DNA of 64,000 bases from Phycisphaerae bacterium (GCA_002705085.1 PAHO01000014.1:45399-109398), one strand, 5' to 3'; shown: positions 1 through 9,492, counted from the stretch's first letter. Made by a program: numbers and translations. Notes: generated by a model from the sequence alone, not told the origin.

Positions 1-3000
1 AACGACTCATACTGATCTGCAGCATCCGAGAATTGATTTTGGCTCATGCAGATCGAAGCGGCCGCAAACGCGGATGAAATCGTATCCACACCATCCAGCA
101 CTTCGACTGCCGCAGTGGCTTGACCAAGGTCAGCGTACAACTGGGCCAACATGAGGTTGGCCAATAAGGATGAATCATCATCTTCGGCCAATTCCACCCT
201 CTCCCGCAAAGCCGCGACCGCCGACTGCGGACGTCCCTGCTGCCTGAAGATTTCGGCACGGTAAGCCGTGATCAAGAGAGGGTTAAATTCAGAGTCAACC
301 GACTGAAGAGCCTCCTCAAGCAGTGCATCAGACTGTTCCCACCAAGCCTGACGGTTGGACTCGATCAACGAGGCCTGGCGATCCGCCGGGAGTTGGCTGA
401 ATCGATTTTGGTCGTAAGAAAAGTCTGGACTCAGGAGTCGAATACTTTCTACGGTGGGCTCGGAGACGCCAAGCAAGAGGGCCAACTCAACAACGTTGCG
501 AATATCCTCCGGAGCCGAGGCATAGCGAGATGATCGCGCTTGCAAGACTTCAACAAGACCACCACTTTCCAGAGCAAGGTTCAGCCAAGCTTCTCTCAAT
601 GCCATATTTGCTGGCGACATTCGTGAAGCTGACTGGTAGACCTCTTTCGCCTGTTGACTCTTGCCCAACTGAACCAACAATGCCCCATATCCTTGCGCGA
701 TGGTGATGCTGTTGGGCTGAATTTCCCAAGCCTCGACGTAGTGTCTTTCAGCATTCACGTAATCACCAAGTTGAGCCTCTGTCTGAGCCAATTGCGCCAA
801 CAAACGACCGTCTTTTGGGAGATCTTCGGAGGCAGCCAAGAAGGCGTCTCGAGCGACGGACCATTCGCCCTTCGCCACCGCCAATCTGCCCCGATATGTA
901 CGACCGGATGCCTGATCCATATCCAAACTCTCGGCGATTCGTGCTGCTTCGCCCGCGGCAGGCCAGTCTTGGGCACGCAAAGCCCGGGTAAAAACGTATT
1001 CCACCCAATCCGGAGCTTGGGAGTATTGCTGGTCCGCCTCAACTTCACGCTGATTGATCTCATCTTCAATGCGGGCAACCAGTTCCAAATCACCAATTCG
1101 GGCAGCCGTTGCTTTGAGTGTTGCGAGATCCCGCAAAATGGCCACCGCGGTGGTCCCAGGATCAATCCCGCGGTCATCCGAATGGAACAAGACGATGGCT
1201 TCAATCGGGTCAGAAACGCTGGTCGCGACCTGAAGTTCGCGTATGGCAACCTCAGCTTTCGGATTGGAAGGCTCAAAGTCATCAAGAATTTCGAGGGCGA
1301 GGGATTTCTGATCCTCGGCAATCAGCATGCGCACATACGAAACGGTTACGCCAAGCTCTTGGGGCTCCCGATCGTAAATTGCTTTCATCTCGCGAAGTGC
1401 ATCCTCACGTTCACCGGCGTCATACCGTTTCAGCAATGCCTGGACCTCGATTGCCAGTGGTGAACTTGTACTTCGGCCCGCCAGTGCGTTTTGAGCCATT
1501 TCAATGGCTTGCGATGACCCCTCGGAGTCGATGCCCGCATCCAACATGGCCTGCCCCAGCAAAATCACTTGCTCCCACTCCCGACTCAGCACCAAAATCT
1601 GCAATTTGTTTCGCAGCAACGTTGGCTCGTTGGGAACAGATTCCAATGCTTCGTCCAGCTGAGTAAGTGCCAAGCCCAACTGGTCCAGTTCTCGGTTCAC
1701 TTGAACTGAATACAACAGCAGTCGAATATCGGTTGGAGCCCCAGCGAGACTCTTTCTCTGCAGAACATCATCCAGCAACTTGGCGGCCGTCCGAAGACTC
1801 CGCTCGCCGCCCTCGGCATACGCTCGCTTCGCTTGAATTTCAAGCAAGACAAGGTTGTTCTCGGGGTTAGGGACTAAAGCAAGCGCTTCCTCATAGATCT
1901 CATCAATGGCGGCGATGGCACTTTCACGTTCGAGTTGGCCACGCACCAGCTGATCCATAGTCAACCCTGTACGAATGCCGTACATGGACAACCTAAGGTC
2001 ATCGAAGCTGCCCGCGTAGAGGCCAACCTGAGGCCGAGGTCTCTGGCCAAACGCTTCAGACAACTTGAGGGCAAGCGCCCGATCCTCTTCATCCGCACTT
2101 TGGCTCAGTAACTGAACCCGACGGTGCTCCACGACATAATCGGAGTAGGCCGTCTTCTGAAGTTCTGCTAAAGCAGATGCATACCGGGAAAAAAGATCTG
2201 GCTCACTAAGTTTTTCCAAGGCAGTGAAGCAACCCGTGACATCAAAAATCTCAACCATTCGCGACAATTCTTTAAGCGCAATGTCACGAAGTGGGCCATC
2301 TTCCACTGCCACCTCGGGGACAATTTCAAGCACCCGCTTGTTGTTCAACGCATGGGCAGCTTCAAGTCGACTGACAATCCACAATGCCCGGGCATGACCC
2401 ACCGAATCTTCTGGGAGGGGTCGCACGAACTCGTCGCCCACCAAGGCTCTTGCCTGCCCCAATAGAGAGCCCTCAGATCCCGGAGGTGGCAGGTCAATCC
2501 TTGAACTCTGATCGAACAACCTCCGCAGGGTTTGTGCATACTCAAGGATGAAGCTTCGATCATTGTCCAACACGGCATCTTCCAGGCGAATGGTGTAACC
2601 GCGCAAGGCGATACCGAAATCAATGACCTCAGGGTTGTCATCCAAGCGCCGCTGCAAAAGATCGAAGGCCTCTTCGCGATCACGGTCGCGCAACTCGGCC
2701 CAGCGGATTCGATTCAAACGGCTGGCCGCAATCCATCGATCCGAAAAGGCCTCATTTTCCAAACTGCGAACACCAGCAGCATCCGCCGTATCTTCCACCA
2801 TCTCCATCAAAGACGCCGAACGGACATCCATTGCATCGGCATAGACGGCACGCACAAGAATCCTTGATCGCTCGGGGAGGTCGGGATGGTTTTCGGCCCC
2901 CCATTTCAGCGAACCAATCCAAGCGTTGTAAAAGTCATTTGCTTCCACCGTGGAGTTTGGGGAAGTCAACAGAATGACCCGCTTGAGAGAGGTCAGGTAT

Positions 3001-3236
3001 TTCAGATCCCGAGGCTCCTTGCCCAAGGCTCGCCCATAATTTCGCCGTGCCTCCCGGTAATTGTCAGCCTGCTCAAACTCAACAGCTTTCGCATAAATCG
3101 AAGAGGCGCTGCGTAGAACCAAGAAGTAATACGCGCCGCCAAGGCCGCCAACCAGAGCCATGCCCAATATTGAGAGCACCAACAGTAATTTGACATTGAG
3201 CGCGCCAATTCGGCTTGGGGAAGAATTCTGTCGCAT
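1..3236 (-). CDS. Giant TPR-repeat membrane-anchored protein of the exosortase/exopolysaccharide locus (partial, runs off left edge)
   Basis: Translating the minus strand from the ATG at 3236 gives one open frame to base 1, at least 1078 codons with no stop, so the C-terminus lies outside the window. A short basic start is followed by one hydrophobic segment at about residues 16-40. The rest is helical and TPR-like; clear repeats include one near residues 45-75 (AVEFEQADNYREARRNYGRA) and a pair in the last third (LGDYVNAERHYVEAWEIQPN, LGKSQQAKEVYQSASRMSPA). The start codon overlaps the stop of the upstream epsI-like gene by one base (TAATG), suggesting translational coupling. TPR proteins of this size are commonly found with exosortase and polysaccharide-export genes, so a scaffold role in envelope polysaccharide assembly or export is inferred. 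No catalytic motif is visible. Confidence 0.85.
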   Translation of the reverse strand, partial: MRQNSSPSRIGALNVKLLLVLSILGMALVGGLGGAYYFLVLRSASSIYAKAVEFEQADNYREARRNYGRALGKEPRDLKYLTSLKRVILLTSPNSTVEANDFYNAWIGSLKWGAENHPDLPERSRILVRAVYADAMDVRSASLMEMVEDTADAAGVRSLENEAFSDRWIAASRLNRIRWAELRDRDREEAFDLLQRRLDDNPEVIDFGIALRGYTIRLEDAVLDNDRSFILEYAQTLRRLFDQSSRIDLPPPGSEGSLLGQARALVGDEFVRPLPEDSVGHARALWIVSRLEAAHALNNKRVLEIVPEVAVEDGPLRDIALKELSRMVEIFDVTGCFTALEKLSEPDLFSRYASALAELQKTAYSDYVVEHRRVQLLSQSADEEDRALALKLSEAFGQRPRPQVGLYAGSFDDLRLSMYGIRTGLTMDQLVRGQLERESAIAAIDEIYEEALALVPNPENNLVLLEIQAKRAYAEGGERSLRTAAKLLDDVLQRKSLAGAPTDIRLLLYSVQVNRELDQLGLALTQLDEALESVPNEPTLLRNKLQILVLSREWEQVILLGQAMLDAGIDSEGSSQAIEMAQNALAGRSTSSPLAIEVQALLKRYDAGEREDALREMKAIYDREPQELGVTVSYVRMLIAEDQKSLALEILDDFEPSNPKAEVAIRELQVATSVSDPIEAIVLFHSDDRGIDPGTTAVAILRDLATLKATAARIGDLELVARIEDEINQREVEADQQYSQAPDWVEYVFTRALRAQDWPAAGEAARIAESLDMDQASGRTYRGRLAVAKGEWSVARDAFLAASEDLPKDGRLLAQLAQTEAQLGDYVNAERHYVEAWEIQPNSITIAQGYGALLVQLGKSQQAKEVYQSASRMSPANMALREAWLNLALESGGLVEVLQARSSRYASAPEDIRNVVELALLLGVSEPTVESIRLLSPDFSYDQNRFSQLPADRQASLIESNRQAWWEQSDALLEEALQSVDSEFNPLLITAYRAEIFRQQGRPQSAVAALRERVELAEDDDSSLLANLMLAQLYADLGQATAAVEVLDGVDTISSAFAAASICMSQNQFSDAADQYES

Positions 3237-4054
3237 TAGGAAGACTCCAAGTCAGCGGAAAGTGATCGCCAATCTGGCAAACTCCGCATCAAATGAGGCA
3301 AAAGAAGTTCGAGGAATTCTCGACTTGCATCAACAAAATCTGAACGATCTTGGCGACGCTTGAGTTGGGTTACCAATTGGACCTTGCAGTAATAGGCCAT
3401 CTTTTGCGAGGGATCAAAAGCAAGTCTTTTGACGGACTCTGGGGTGGCGGCGAACTTGCCATTGGCCACAAAAAAGTACCCCCCCCAAAGCACGGTGCCC
3501 GGCTGGTCCGATCGCACAAAACTGCTCGTCCGCAAAGCCAAATCACTGGTCGGCACGAAGACTTCTGCAACACGACCCGTCAACGGATCTTCGATACCAA
3601 CTTCAAACCAAAGATCATCAATTTTCTTCCAGCCTGATTGTTGGATCCCTAAGGGCAAATTTTCAGGAAGTTGCTCCAGATCAAAGCCCCCAGTTGCCAC
3701 CAGGCAACGGTCGGGGACATGCGGAACCGCATCAATCATCCCGGTGTAATACGCCAAATGAAGTTGTAAAAACCGGCCATCCGCATGTTCGTACGATCGG
3801 GTGAGAAACTGATCGGTACCGAGTTCCTCAATGAATTCTGCGGACAACCTTTGGTCATCACCAACGGCTTCCCATGAGCCAAGACTTCGGGGCACATCGG
3901 CCAAACCACGCTGAAGCGGGACAGGCTCCTTTTTGAGGTGGATGTTCAACGCATCCATGGCGAAGCCCATTCCCACCCGAGAAAGTCCAATAAGCACCAC
4001 CACGACCAGCATGGCCCGACGTTGCGAGGGATGCAAAGTGAATCGAAGATTCAT
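3236..4054 (-). CDS. EpsI-domain (exosortase-associated, DUF3485-type) protein
   Basis: The protein has 272 residues, with an N-terminal hydrophobic segment (about 13-33) and an EpsI-type periplasmic domain. The family signature is visible at about residues 103-122 (YYTGMIDAVPHVPDRCLVATG), including Cys117 that follows the conserved H-V-P-x-R. EpsI domains occur fused to or next to exosortases in exopolysaccharide loci; their biochemical role is not settled. The ATG overlaps the exosortase stop codon by 4 bases (ATGA), and its own stop overlaps the next start by one base, so three genes form a tight operon. The length fits a stand-alone EpsI protein. Confidence 0.88.
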   Translation of the reverse strand: MNLRFTLHPSQRRAMLVVVVLIGLSRVGMGFAMDALNIHLKKEPVPLQRGLADVPRSLGSWEAVGDDQRLSAEFIEELGTDQFLTRSYEHADGRFLQLHLAYYTGMIDAVPHVPDRCLVATGGFDLEQLPENLPLGIQQSGWKKIDDLWFEVGIEDPLTGRVAEVFVPTSDLALRTSSFVRSDQPGTVLWGGYFFVANGKFAATPESVKRLAFDPSQKMAYYCKVQLVTQLKRRQDRSDFVDASREFLELLLPHLMRSLPDWRSLSADLESS

Positions 4055-4989
4055 GAAACGCCCCCCGGAACAAAATCATCCTCAGATTGTTCAATCACCA
4101 GACGCTTCAGTATCTCAGACACACCAAGGAAAAGCATCCATGCCGGCACCAAGAGGAAGACACCAACCATCGTGTGCACTTCGCCAGTGCCTAGGTCTGG
4201 ATCGATGAGACTCAACAATCCAAGTACCAACACGCGGACGATGTTGACAACCAAGGCAACTGGGAAGGCAGAGGCAATTAAGAAGATTCTTTGCCACCAT
4301 CGCCGAAAGGAAGCAAAAGCCATGGTGGTCCCAATGGCCAAGAACGCCATCAACATGCGCATCCCACTGCAAGCCTCTGCCACGTTCAAAGGGATAACCG
4401 TGGATGACATGTCATCGTTCATTACGTAGATGCGAATCACGTTGCCTTCAAGCTCAGCATCAAGGGTGGCCAACACCAACAACAAGTGGGCCCCAAATGC
4501 TGTGATTGCTTGCATGGGGTGAGTGACGTAGGACATCAATCGTTCGGAAATGGTTTGGCCAAAGACGAGCAAAAACAGCATTGGAAAAATCAGATGTCGA
4601 ATGGCCCTTGGGCCCAACAACAACATCCCCAATCCACCCAAGCTGCACACCACTCCGAAGCCACGAAGATTGTGATGGTGTAATACTGAGGGACCAAAAA
4701 CACACATCGCGTACCACATCAACCCAAAGGCCAAAGGCAACAGCCCCCACCAGCAAATACGAGCACCCGCAGACTCAATCTGTGGCCATGCCCGCCTCAG
4801 GAACCACCCTGCGATCAGAGGAGCAACCAAGGTGTGCCCCCAGTCATCTGTCTCCTGGAAGGCCCACTGGAACTGGCGGAAAAGAAAATCCCAGTAATAC
4901 GCCACAAATGAAACGAGCAGCAAACCAACCACCACAGCATCCCCAACCAATGGGGAGGAGGGTTTGGGTTGGTCAGAAGTGGCTTTCAT
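4051..4989 (-). CDS. Exosortase/archaeosortase-family transpeptidase
   Basis: This polytopic membrane protein has 312 residues and about eight hydrophobic segments. The three exosortase catalytic residues are present: Cys207 in AEACSGMR, Arg252 in NIVR and His272 in EVHT. Exosortases cleave C-terminal sorting signals of the PEP-CTERM kind and are thought to pass the protein to surface attachment or processing. No substrate with an obvious C-terminal sorting tripartite signal lies in this window, so the targets must be elsewhere. It is the middle gene of an operon: 89 bp after the polysaccharide export gene and overlapping the EpsI gene by 4 bp. The exact exosortase subtype cannot be assigned by eye. 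Confidence 0.9.
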   Translation of the reverse strand: MKATSDQPKPSSPLVGDAVVVGLLLVSFVAYYWDFLFRQFQWAFQETDDWGHTLVAPLIAGWFLRRAWPQIESAGARICWWGLLPLAFGLMWYAMCVFGPSVLHHHNLRGFGVVCSLGGLGMLLLGPRAIRHLIFPMLFLLVFGQTISERLMSYVTHPMQAITAFGAHLLLVLATLDAELEGNVIRIYVMNDDMSSTVIPLNVAEACSGMRMLMAFLAIGTTMAFASFRRWWQRIFLIASAFPVALVVNIVRVLVLGLLSLIDPDLGTGEVHTMVGVFLLVPAWMLFLGVSEILKRLVIEQSEDDFVPGGVS

Positions 4990-5078
4990 GGATCAGGAGA
5001 CCGCCATTTAGGAGCGTACGCTCATGAATCGGCAAGGGTTTCCCTCAAATCCAGCCCGAATGCGGAAGCAAGAGACAT

Positions 5079-6467
5079 TTATCGAGGACCAGCAAAGGGT
5101 GGTGCGCCAAAAACGTCATTCCCGAAGTTCCGATCCAATCGGAGACTGAAGCCGTAATTTGTTCGAAAACCCTCACGAAGGATGAACATTGGACGATTCC
5201 AAAAACCTGTCCCCACAATGATCTGATCGCTGGGACGGAGCACCACATCAGGCTCTGTCCCATTTCGAATGCCCGCGAGGTCGAGGCGAATAATGGCTTC
5301 CCGATCTTGACCAACGATGCGACGCAAGTCGACTTTGTCGGGTTCAGCTAAGGGTCCAAGTCCTCCCGCCGAAGTAATGGCACGAGAGAGGGTGAAATAG
5401 GGCTCATTGACCGGAATACCGTACGGACCAGGCCGGGCGATCTCGCCGTCAATGTAGACGTTGCCATCGCCAACCCGCTCAACCAAGATGGAGTCTCCCG
5501 GGCGGATCACGATGTCCAGATTGCTGTCCCCTCGACGGAGCTGTTGCAAGGGAATGCGAAGGACTCGATCAATGAACACGGGGGCATCGCCCTCGCCCAT
5601 TTCAGACCAATCGTCTGCCCCTCCCCGCTTTTGCCATGTCCCGGAAGCCACATCCCATAGCCAAGGAGATTCGGGGAGGCCTTCTGGTTCTTGAACTTCA
5701 GGAAGGCCACCGTCCATCAATGCATCGACATCAATAAACGTATCTTCGCTTGCCCCAATCGATGCCCCTGAACTTCCCTCGAGTCGATCCAACAGACCAT
5801 CCAAATCCAAGGGAGACTGACTGTCATCAATCTCTGGAGTCTCAAGTGGCCCCTCCAATCGAACGCGACGGCGTACGACTGCATATTGCGCGGTGTCCAG
5901 AATCCCCCCCGCTTGGCTCAGGGCTTCGAGAAGACGAAGATCAGACCGCAACAGTGGATACACATTGGGCTGCGAGATGAACCCGTTGATGGTGAATCGG
6001 AAGCCAGTGCGCTGCACCAAAGCGGCATCGACCTGTGGCGCGCCCATCAGTCGACCGTAAGCTGATCGAATCGATGGGCTCAATTCCTCGGGAAGCAACC
6101 CTTCAACCTTGACCAACCCAATTTCGGGGAGTTGAACAAAGCCAGACTGATCAACCACACGATCAACGGTGACCGGCTGGCCAGGCTGATAGACATCAAA
6201 GGCGGTGACCGTGATCACATCACCGGGAACGATGCGGTAGGCGCTGAAATCATTTTCGAGGAGATCTTCTCGAGTGGGCGTCTCGCCGACGATCTGCTCC
6301 CCGACCTCGATGGCATTGATCCTCCTCAGGATGGGCAGAGTTGTGGGCTGATGCTCCCATCGCCCAGTCACCGTCGGATCGACAAACGAATCGGTCTGGC
6401 AGCCAGCTGCAAGAGACAGGGCCAATCCCATCCAAATCGCTGATTTCGTCGTAAGTCGGAAAAACAC
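5079..6467 (-). CDS. Outer-membrane polysaccharide export lipoprotein (Wza-like, SLBB domains)
   Basis: The protein has 462 residues and a lipoprotein signal peptide ending in the lipobox LAAGC (Cys23). A Poly_export domain follows at about residues 75-140 (YRIVPGDVITVTAFD), then a first SLBB domain (about 165-210). An acidic, Pro/Gly-rich insertion of roughly 100 residues separates it from a second SLBB domain (about 335-390, NVYIDGEIARPGPYG). Proteins of this type form the outer-membrane channel for capsule or exopolysaccharide. It is the first gene of the minus-strand exosortase operon and is divergent from lipA, with 63 bp between the two start regions. The acidic inter-SLBB insertion is longer than in Wza and is unexplained. 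Confidence 0.9.
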   Translation of the reverse strand: MFFRLTTKSAIWMGLALSLAAGCQTDSFVDPTVTGRWEHQPTTLPILRRINAIEVGEQIVGETPTREDLLENDFSAYRIVPGDVITVTAFDVYQPGQPVTVDRVVDQSGFVQLPEIGLVKVEGLLPEELSPSIRSAYGRLMGAPQVDAALVQRTGFRFTINGFISQPNVYPLLRSDLRLLEALSQAGGILDTAQYAVVRRRVRLEGPLETPEIDDSQSPLDLDGLLDRLEGSSGASIGASEDTFIDVDALMDGGLPEVQEPEGLPESPWLWDVASGTWQKRGGADDWSEMGEGDAPVFIDRVLRIPLQQLRRGDSNLDIVIRPGDSILVERVGDGNVYIDGEIARPGPYGIPVNEPYFTLSRAITSAGGLGPLAEPDKVDLRRIVGQDREAIIRLDLAGIRNGTEPDVVLRPSDQIIVGTGFWNRPMFILREGFRTNYGFSLRLDRNFGNDVFGAPPFAGPR

Positions 6468-6530
6468 AGACCATTATCGGGCGGCCAGCACCCGCTTCAC
6501 CAAGATTTGTGGGGGTAAGATGTCCCTGCT

Positions 6531-7613
6531 GTGAGCGAATCCGCCCAAGATCGAACATTGGCCCGTCACCCCAGACCCCTTGGCGGAGATACCGCCAAAG
6601 ATCGACGAGGCGTCCAGGTCCCTCTGAGCGGCATGGTGCTCAACAACAACGAGCCCCAACAACTGCATTTAGGCCGAAAGCCAGACTGGCTTCGAGCCCG
6701 AGTGCCTGGGGGGCCAGGGTACGAGCGTCTTCGTGAAATCGTGGATACCCACGGCCTGCATACGGTCTGCAAAGAAGCCGCCTGCCCAAACATGGGGGAA
6801 TGCTGGAATCGCGGGACCGCAACCATCATGATTCTGGGTGATACCTGCACTCGTGCCTGCGGATTCTGCAATGTGAAAACCGGCCGCCCCGCCGAAGTCG
6901 ACAAAGATGAACCCCGCCGGGTCGCCGAGTCCATCGCTCTGATGGGGCTGGGCCATGTGGTCATCACCTGTGTCGATCGGGATGATTTGCCCGACGGCGG
7001 GGCCGAAATATGGGCCGAAACGATCGAACGAGTGCATGAAGCGTGCCCCAATACGAGTGTCGAATGCCTCATTGGTGACCACCAAGGGCACCATGATGAA
7101 CTCGACACCATCATCGCTGCAAAACCCGAGATCTTGAGCCACAACATGGAAACGGTCCGCCGCATGCATCCCGCCGTACGTCCGCAGGCCCGCTATGACA
7201 GATCGATCGATGTGCTACAGCACATCCAGGAATCAGGACTGGTCACCAAAACCGGGATCATGGTTGGCATTGGCGAACGGGACGAAGAAGTCTTTGAGTT
7301 GATGCAGGACCTTCGTGACGCGGCCGACATCCATATTTTGACCATTGGTCAATACCTGCAACCCACCCGAAACCATTTGCCAATTGACCGCTGGGTCACT
7401 CCTGAGGCATTTGACCAGTACCGAGAACGCGGACTGAACCTCGGCTTCTCGGTGGTCGAATCAGGGCCGCTGGTTCGATCGAGTTACCACGCCGAAGAAC
7501 AAGCCGCCAAACTTTCCCCGTCCCAGCGTGCGGTCAAAGAAGGCATGGAACGATTGCTTGGGCAAGCCAAGAGCGACAAGCCGAACTCCTCAGCGAAAAG
7601 TCCTGAACAATAA
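6531..7613 (+). CDS. lipA: Lipoyl synthase
   Basis: This radical-SAM enzyme inserts sulfur at C6 and C8 of the octanoyl group on lipoyl-carrier proteins. The auxiliary cluster motif is Cys80-x4-Cys85-x5-Cys91 and the radical-SAM motif is Cys106-x3-Cys110-x2-Cys113 (CTRACGFC). The conserved C-terminal RSSY that ligates the auxiliary cluster is present near residue 321. The GTG at 6531 gives 360 residues with a 34-residue non-conserved head. An in-frame ATG at 6633 gives 326 residues, closer to the usual length, and may be the true start; neither has a strong ribosome binding site. lipB is not adjacent. Confidence 0.95.
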   Translation: MSESAQDRTLARHPRPLGGDTAKDRRGVQVPLSGMVLNNNEPQQLHLGRKPDWLRARVPGGPGYERLREIVDTHGLHTVCKEAACPNMGECWNRGTATIMILGDTCTRACGFCNVKTGRPAEVDKDEPRRVAESIALMGLGHVVITCVDRDDLPDGGAEIWAETIERVHEACPNTSVECLIGDHQGHHDELDTIIAAKPEILSHNMETVRRMHPAVRPQARYDRSIDVLQHIQESGLVTKTGIMVGIGERDEEVFELMQDLRDAADIHILTIGQYLQPTRNHLPIDRWVTPEAFDQYRERGLNLGFSVVESGPLVRSSYHAEEQAAKLSPSQRAVKEGMERLLGQAKSDKPNSSAKSPEQ

Positions 7614-7671
7614 ATTGAGCCTCGGCAGTCATCTGGCTTTCGCAAGCTCTGGGGCATGCCGTTGAGATGTC

Positions 7672-7707
7672 ATAAAAAAGTTCCCGGAACCAACGGTCCG
7701 GGAACTT
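7672..7707 (-). terminator. Intrinsic terminator of rpmI-rplT
   Basis: A perfect 11-bp stem (7678-7688 with 7697-7707) has an 8-nt loop. Read on the minus strand it is followed by a T6 tract (A-run at 7674-7679 on the plus strand). It lies 28 bp past the rplT stop. It could also slow transcripts leaving lipA on the plus strand, but there is no T tract on that side. Confidence 0.88.
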
Positions 7708-7734
7708 CAAGATGAATCAAATGTCACCAGAAAA

Positions 7735-8109
7735 TCAGGCGTTTGCCGCAGGGGCCGTGGTTGCGGCCTCTGATTTTTCCACCAACAGATCGAAGGTGGC
7801 GGGGTCATGGATGGCGATCTCACTGAGCATCTTGCGGTTGAGCAAAATGCCAGCGTGCATAAGGCCATTCATAAATCGGCTGTAACGCGTTCCTCGCATC
7901 CGGCAGGCTGCCGTAATACGGGTGATCCACAACCGTCGCATGTTGCGGCGACGTTGCCGGCGGTCACGCCAGGCGTACGCACCAGCACGGGTCAATGTGA
8001 TCTTGGCTTGTTGCTTGTGACGGCTTCTGGTTCCCCAGTAACCGCGGGCGGCACGGAGAATTCGTTTTCGGGCTTTGGTGCGAGCGGCACCTTTGGCAGC
8101 ACGTGGCAT
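7735..8109 (-). CDS. rplT: 50S ribosomal protein L20
   Basis: L20 has 124 residues here: MPRAAKGAARTKARKRIL, then the conserved GYWGTRSRHKQQAK and RRNMRRLWITRITAACR segments. An in-frame ATG exists at 8118, but the AGAAGGA ribosome binding site abuts it. The start at 8109 has normal spacing and matches the family N-terminus. The short C-terminal tail (SEAATTAPAANA) is an Ala/Thr extension. It follows rpmI by 141 bp. infC, often first in this operon, is not next to them here. Confidence 0.97.
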   Translation of the reverse strand: MPRAAKGAARTKARKRILRAARGYWGTRSRHKQQAKITLTRAGAYAWRDRRQRRRNMRRLWITRITAACRMRGTRYSRFMNGLMHAGILLNRKMLSEIAIHDPATFDLLVEKSEAATTAPAANA

Positions 8110-8250
8110 GTCGAACATTCCTTCTGAAGGACGGGGGTTCAACGCGTGAACACTTGACCCGATCGACGATCACCCAGAGGAGCAAAAGGCTTCAGGCAGG
8201 GCGATCGGAACCCGAAGCGGAACGTATTCGGCCAAAAGCCGAAAGAACAA

Positions 8251-8472
8251 TCAGACGTTTGCGGCACCGGCACGGACCGAGCGGAACAGCATTCGGCCCA
8301 CCCGGCGCATTTCACAGCTCTTGAAATAAGCCGGGACTCGGTAGCTGCGAAGCAACTTCCCAGACTTGTGGCTTCGCTGCTTGCGGGTGAACGCACGATG
8401 GAATTTCACGCGGCCGGTGCCGGTGAATCGGATGCGCTTGAGAAGGCCTTTGTTGGGTTTACGACCGTGCAT
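8251..8472 (-). CDS. rpmI: 50S ribosomal protein L35
   Basis: The protein has 73 residues with the L35 core at KPNKGLLKRIRFTGTGRVKF and the basic HKSGK segment. The start at 8472 has AGGA nine bases upstream; the longer in-frame opening at 8529 adds residues without homology. L35 usually starts MPKxKTHK; here the N-terminus is MHGRKPNKGL, slightly divergent. It is transcribed with rplT towards the terminator at 7672-7707. Confidence 0.93.
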   Translation of the reverse strand: MHGRKPNKGLLKRIRFTGTGRVKFHRAFTRKQRSHKSGKLLRSYRVPAYFKSCEMRRVGRMLFRSVRAGAANV

Positions 8473-8571
8473 TGGCAAATTCCTGAAGTTCTCCCCCGAA
8501 TATTGGGGAAAGGACAATCCTACCAACACCCAAGGCTGGACGCAACGGCAGAACCGAAGGCCGAAGGATGC

Positions 8572-9492
8572 TCAACGGGCCAGAAAAACGTCCTGAGGAT
8601 CAATCAATGCGAATTTCGGCAAGCTGGTGTGGCCCCGAGGCACCCAAACGGCATCCACCCGCCCCTTGTTGATCCAGACCGGCCGGCGGGCGGAACGGAC
8701 CGAGAGATCGGCCAACAACAAATGGGAGCATCGACCAGAATGCGAAAGGGCACCACTCATAGGACCCGGGGCGGGGACCCCCAGCATGCTGGCAACTTGG
8801 AGAGGATTGGGATCACCCACGATGGGCCGTTGTGGATCGAAGCGATCCACCCGGATCCGGCCCGGTCCCACCTGCACGGAATAGAACGAGATGCCCGACT
8901 TCTCTCCTCGGCAGCAGGGACAATTCACCCTTTGGTGTGGGCAGTAGCCGTCATCGACAAACTGACGCACGGTGGCAAGGGAAGGCACCACGTCCCAATT
9001 CGACGCGGGAACTTCTCGACGATGATCACTGGCAAACGACTCGACCGCCGTACCGAGCGCGCGGATGTTGGCACCACACAATTCGTCTCGACTGTGCAAC
9101 TTGGCCCCCCGACCGAGGGCCAATACGATTGAAGTGGCCAAGAGCAAACTCGCAGCCACTCCAAAAAGATCTGGCAATCGGAATTGGAACCCGCCGCTAC
9201 CAGCACCATCAACTGCTGGCGAAAATGCTGGCGAAGTGCCTTTGGACGCCGCGGCTCTTGGTGTGCTTTTGATACGAGCCAGCGTGGCGTGCACCAAAAC
9301 ATCCTCGGCGGGCGGAGTGGCACGAAGGGCTTCGAGCGGATCAAGTCGAGCCATCAACTGCTCGGCCTCATCGGATTCAGGTTGCCATCCCGAATTCACC
9401 AGTTCATCCAGACCAGGGACGTCCTGACAGTCCTCAGGTAGAGAGAACAAATCACGCTCGTCGTCAGAGGGTTTCCGCGGCGTTTCACTCAT
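8572..9492 (-). CDS. Probable anti-sigma factor, single-pass membrane protein with Cys-rich outer domain
   Basis: The start at 9492 overlaps the ECF sigma stop by 4 bases (ATGA); 306 residues. An acidic N-terminal cytoplasmic region (about 1-75) precedes one transmembrane segment (about 108-126). A C-terminal domain outside the membrane carries a cluster of cysteines (CPHQRVNCPCCRG, about residues 183-195). No family is recognised by motif. Position directly after an ECF sigma gene, one membrane span and an acidic N-terminus make an anti-sigma role the natural inference. The cysteine cluster might sense redox or metal, which is speculative. Confidence 0.7.
   Translation of the reverse strand: MSETPRKPSDDERDLFSLPEDCQDVPGLDELVNSGWQPESDEAEQLMARLDPLEALRATPPAEDVLVHATLARIKSTPRAAASKGTSPAFSPAVDGAGSGGFQFRLPDLFGVAASLLLATSIVLALGRGAKLHSRDELCGANIRALGTAVESFASDHRREVPASNWDVVPSLATVRQFVDDGYCPHQRVNCPCCRGEKSGISFYSVQVGPGRIRVDRFDPQRPIVGDPNPLQVASMLGVPAPGPMSGALSHSGRCSHLLLADLSVRSARRPVWINKGRVDAVWVPRGHTSLPKFALIDPQDVFLAR

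Noticed and set aside
654..1463. 269-residue plus-strand open frame
   Set aside because: It is antisense to the long TPR gene on the minus strand, which has coherent protein-like sequence throughout; this frame has none.
7672..7707. Shared terminator for lipA
   Set aside because: The T tract exists only on the minus-strand side, so it is assigned to rplT; a lipA terminator is not evident.
8473..8571. Expected infC upstream of rpmI-rplT
   Set aside because: The upstream gene on the same strand is the anti-sigma candidate; no IF3 sequence is present in any frame.
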